Assembly: GCA_012839145.1 (NCBI GenBank) | Contig: DUNY01000445.1 | Location: 1 to 7,461, forward strand | Length of the DNA stretch: 7,461 nt | Reading direction: 5' to 3' | Origin: Thermoanaerobacterales bacterium | GTDB taxonomy: Bacteria > Bacillota > Thermosediminibacteria > Thermosediminibacterales > Tepidanaerobacteraceae | Shown: one piece after another, positions 6,284 to 7,461 of the stretch | Numbering within the stretch: the first letter of the stretch is position 1 | Layout of the letters: every line of letters begins with the position of its first letter | Position numbers and translations under genes: made by a program | Notes under the pieces: model-generated | The model's database searches: none | Seen by the model: only the letters and a program-made list of their open reading frames with translations | What the model was told of the DNA's origin: nothing

Positions 6284-6291
6284 TCCTCCTT
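6284..6291 (-). promoter_or_regulatory. Ribosome binding site of pdxS
   Basis: AAGGAGGA on the minus strand, 9 nt before ATG 6274. Its strength and position support the short N-terminus of this PdxS. Confidence 0.8.
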
Positions 6292-6292
6292 A

Positions 6293-6321
6293 TTCTCATC
6301 ACTTGTATAATGTGGTATAAT
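6293..6321 (+). promoter_or_regulatory. Candidate promoter for the MocR gene, with tandem TATAAT boxes
   Basis: TTCTCA (6293-6298, 4/6 to the -35 consensus) is followed by 17 nt and a perfect TATAAT (6316-6321). A second perfect TATAAT lies exactly 10 nt upstream (6306-6311). Transcription would start near 6328, inside the first GATAC palindrome, leaving a leader of about 160 nt. On the opposite strand TATACA (6309-6304) is a weak -10 candidate for pdxS; its -35 position (about 6327-6332) would also fall on that palindrome. Confidence 0.4.
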
Positions 6322-6325
6322 TAGC

Positions 6326-6336
6326 GTACCGATACA
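6326..6336. promoter_or_regulatory. GATAC-type palindrome, site 1 (candidate MocR operator)
   Basis: GTACCGATACA differs by one base from the perfect palindromic site at 6499-6509. It covers the predicted start point of the MocR transcript and the -35 position of the weak pdxS promoter candidate, a position suited to joint control of both genes. Confidence 0.4.
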
Positions 6337-6354
6337 AAACGGTTTTAGGATAAG

Positions 6355-6371
6355 GTATCAGTGGATACAAA
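6355..6371. promoter_or_regulatory. GATAC-type inverted repeat, site 2 (candidate MocR operator)
   Basis: GTATC (6355-6359) and GATAC (6364-6368) form an inverted repeat with a 4-nt centre. The right half continues as GATACAAA (6364-6371), the same octamer found at 6331-6338 in site 1. The two GATACAAA copies are 33 nt apart in the same orientation, close to three helical turns. Confidence 0.4.
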
Positions 6372-6486
6372 CCTGTTAGAGGCTTCTCAAGGCTTTAATC
6401 ATAAAATCATTTTGTACATACATTATTATGACACCACAGAAAGTGTTTGTCAATACATTCTTATTATATTTAATTTGGAGGTTAAT

Positions 6487-7461
6487 ATGAACAAGTTTGT
6501 ATCGATACATCTTGACAGATCCTCGGAAACCCCCCTTTATATTCAGATTTATACGGGATTGGTCAAGCTCATAGAAAATAAGGATTTGACCCCCGGAGAA
6601 AAGCTTCCACCCATTCGTAGGATGGCTTCTTTTTTCAATGTGAATACTGTTACGGTGGTCAGCGCTTATAAACGGTTGGAAGCCGATGACTATGTGAAAT
6701 CTCGGGTGGGCAGCGGAACTTATGTGCTGTATCCTTCAGAAAAAGGTGATCAGGAAGAATTGAGAGATTCCAAGGAACTTATTGAATTCACGGAAGAAGC
6801 ACCGGAGCTAAATTATACCAAAGGTGGTAACTTGATTAAGTTTGATTTTTCCGGTGCATCCATATCCCCAAAGTATTTTCCCGTAAAAGATTTTAGGGAT
6901 GTTGTCAATGAAATTTTAGACAGGGACGGCGGGTACGCTTTGGAGTATCAGAAAAGCAGCGGTTATCAGCCCCTTAAGGAATCAATCAAAAGCTTTATGA
7001 AAAAACAGCATCATTTATGCGTTCCACTGGAAGAAATTCAAATAGTGTCAGGGGCTCAGCAAGGCATTGATATATTGGCAAAAGCCTTTTTAAATTATCA
7101 AGATGTGGTCTATGTAGAGGCCCCAACTTATCCCGGAGCCGTTAATGCCTTTAAATCACGGGATGCCCGTATCGTTGAAATTAGCATGCAGAAAGACGGG
7201 GTGGATTTGGAGGACCTCAAACAAAATATACAAAAAAATCCACCAAAGCTTTTTTACAGTATGCCAGTTTTTCAAAATCCTACCGGCTATTCATACAGCC
7301 AGGAAAAAAAGAAAGAGCTATTATCTCTTTCTAAGAAATATAATTTTTATATAATTGAAGATGATCATATAAGCGATCTTTATTACAATGAAAAACCCAC
7401 CTTGCTGAAGGCTCTTGATAATTCTGACAAAGTTTTCTACATTAAAAGTTTTTCTAAACTG
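6487..7461 (+). CDS. MocR-type regulator: GntR HTH fused to aminotransferase-fold PLP domain (partial, PdxR-like)
   Basis: The first 325 residues of a MocR protein whose C-terminus lies outside the window; the frame is open to the last base. Residues about 14-80 are a GntR winged helix with GEKLPPIRRMA (37-47), VNTVTVVSAYKRLE (52-65) and a GSGTYV end (75-80). A short linker leads into a type I aminotransferase fold with SGAQQGID (188-195), FQNPTG (262-267), EDDH (291-294) and SFSK (321-324), where Lys 324 is the expected PLP Schiff-base lysine. In GabR-like proteins the third motif reads EDDY; here His replaces the Tyr that contacts the PLP ring. The start is ATG 6487 with GGAGG 5 nt upstream. 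It is divergent from pdxS, the arrangement typical of pdxR, so it probably senses PLP and controls pdxS. That role is an inference from context. Confidence 0.92.
   Translation, partial: MNKFVSIHLDRSSETPLYIQIYTGLVKLIENKDLTPGEKLPPIRRMASFFNVNTVTVVSAYKRLEADDYVKSRVGSGTYVLYPSEKGDQEELRDSKELIEFTEEAPELNYTKGGNLIKFDFSGASISPKYFPVKDFRDVVNEILDRDGGYALEYQKSSGYQPLKESIKSFMKKQHHLCVPLEEIQIVSGAQQGIDILAKAFLNYQDVVYVEAPTYPGAVNAFKSRDARIVEISMQKDGVDLEDLKQNIQKNPPKLFYSMPVFQNPTGYSYSQEKKKELLSLSKKYNFYIIEDDHISDLYYNEKPTLLKALDNSDKVFYIKSFSKL
6498..6509. promoter_or_regulatory. Perfect 12-bp palindrome in the first codons of the MocR gene, site 3
   Basis: TGTATCGATACA is a perfect palindrome spanning codons 4-8 of the MocR gene. 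It shares the GTAYCGATACA core with site 1, about 173 nt upstream. A site inside the coding start would allow autorepression by roadblock or looping. It could also be chance codon choice; the shared core argues mildly against that. Confidence 0.4.

Noticed and set aside
5571..6320. Plus-strand open frames antisense to pdxS
   Set aside because: Shadows of pdxS; no ribosome sites and no known domains.
7145..7354. Plus-strand open frame of 69 codons inside the MocR gene
   Set aside because: Out of frame with the continuous MocR reading frame, which carries the NPTG and EDDH motifs through this stretch.

Overview
The window looks like chromosomal DNA of a low- to mid-GC Gram-positive bacterium of the clostridial type, possibly a Desulfotomaculum/Pelotomaculum-like member of the Peptococcaceae. 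The evidence is the strong AAGGAGG ribosome sites, the use of TTG starts, the mixed-type phosphofructokinase, the PdxS route to vitamin B6 and a MocR regulator. The genus is an inference. I see no mobile element, CRISPR array, tRNA or rRNA.

Layout. (1) 1-992, minus strand: most of a PilB/GspE-type secretion ATPase, cut by the window edge just after its Walker A motif, with a good sigma-A-type promoter at 1078-1106. (2) 993-1458: an AT-rich gap with no intact gene. At 1262-1370 it holds a decayed copy of the start of a phosphofructokinase gene, related to but clearly diverged from the intact pfkA later in the window. (3) 1459-2916, plus strand: an HTH-WYL regulator followed by a stand-alone GyrI-like effector-binding protein, separated by a perfect 11-bp inverted repeat next to an extended -10 promoter. 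This looks like a small regulator/sensor cassette. (4) 3160-4011, plus strand: an SPL-family (COG1533-like) radical SAM protein, preceded by a terminator-like hairpin. (5) 4339-5418, plus strand: pfkA of the mixed ATP/PPi type, starting at a TTG behind a consensus ribosome site. (6) 5420-6274, minus strand: pdxS, convergent with pfkA and only one base away. (7) 6487-7461, plus strand: the first 325 residues of a MocR-type regulator, running off the end of the window and divergent from pdxS.

How the genes fit together. The clearest functional unit is pdxS with the divergent MocR gene. PdxS makes pyridoxal 5'-phosphate (PLP), and MocR proteins of the PdxR type sense PLP and control PLP synthesis. 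Their shared intergenic region and the first codons of the MocR gene carry three GTAYC/GATAC palindromes that are good operator candidates. The usual partner pdxT is not downstream of pdxS. pfkA is the only clear central-metabolism gene, and the relic at 1262-1370 shows that a second gene of this family once lay about 3 kb away.

No undescribed multi-gene system is evident. The most unusual items are the pfk relic, the WYL/GyrI pair with its inverted repeat, the palindromes of the pdxS/mocR region and a few altered active-site residues.
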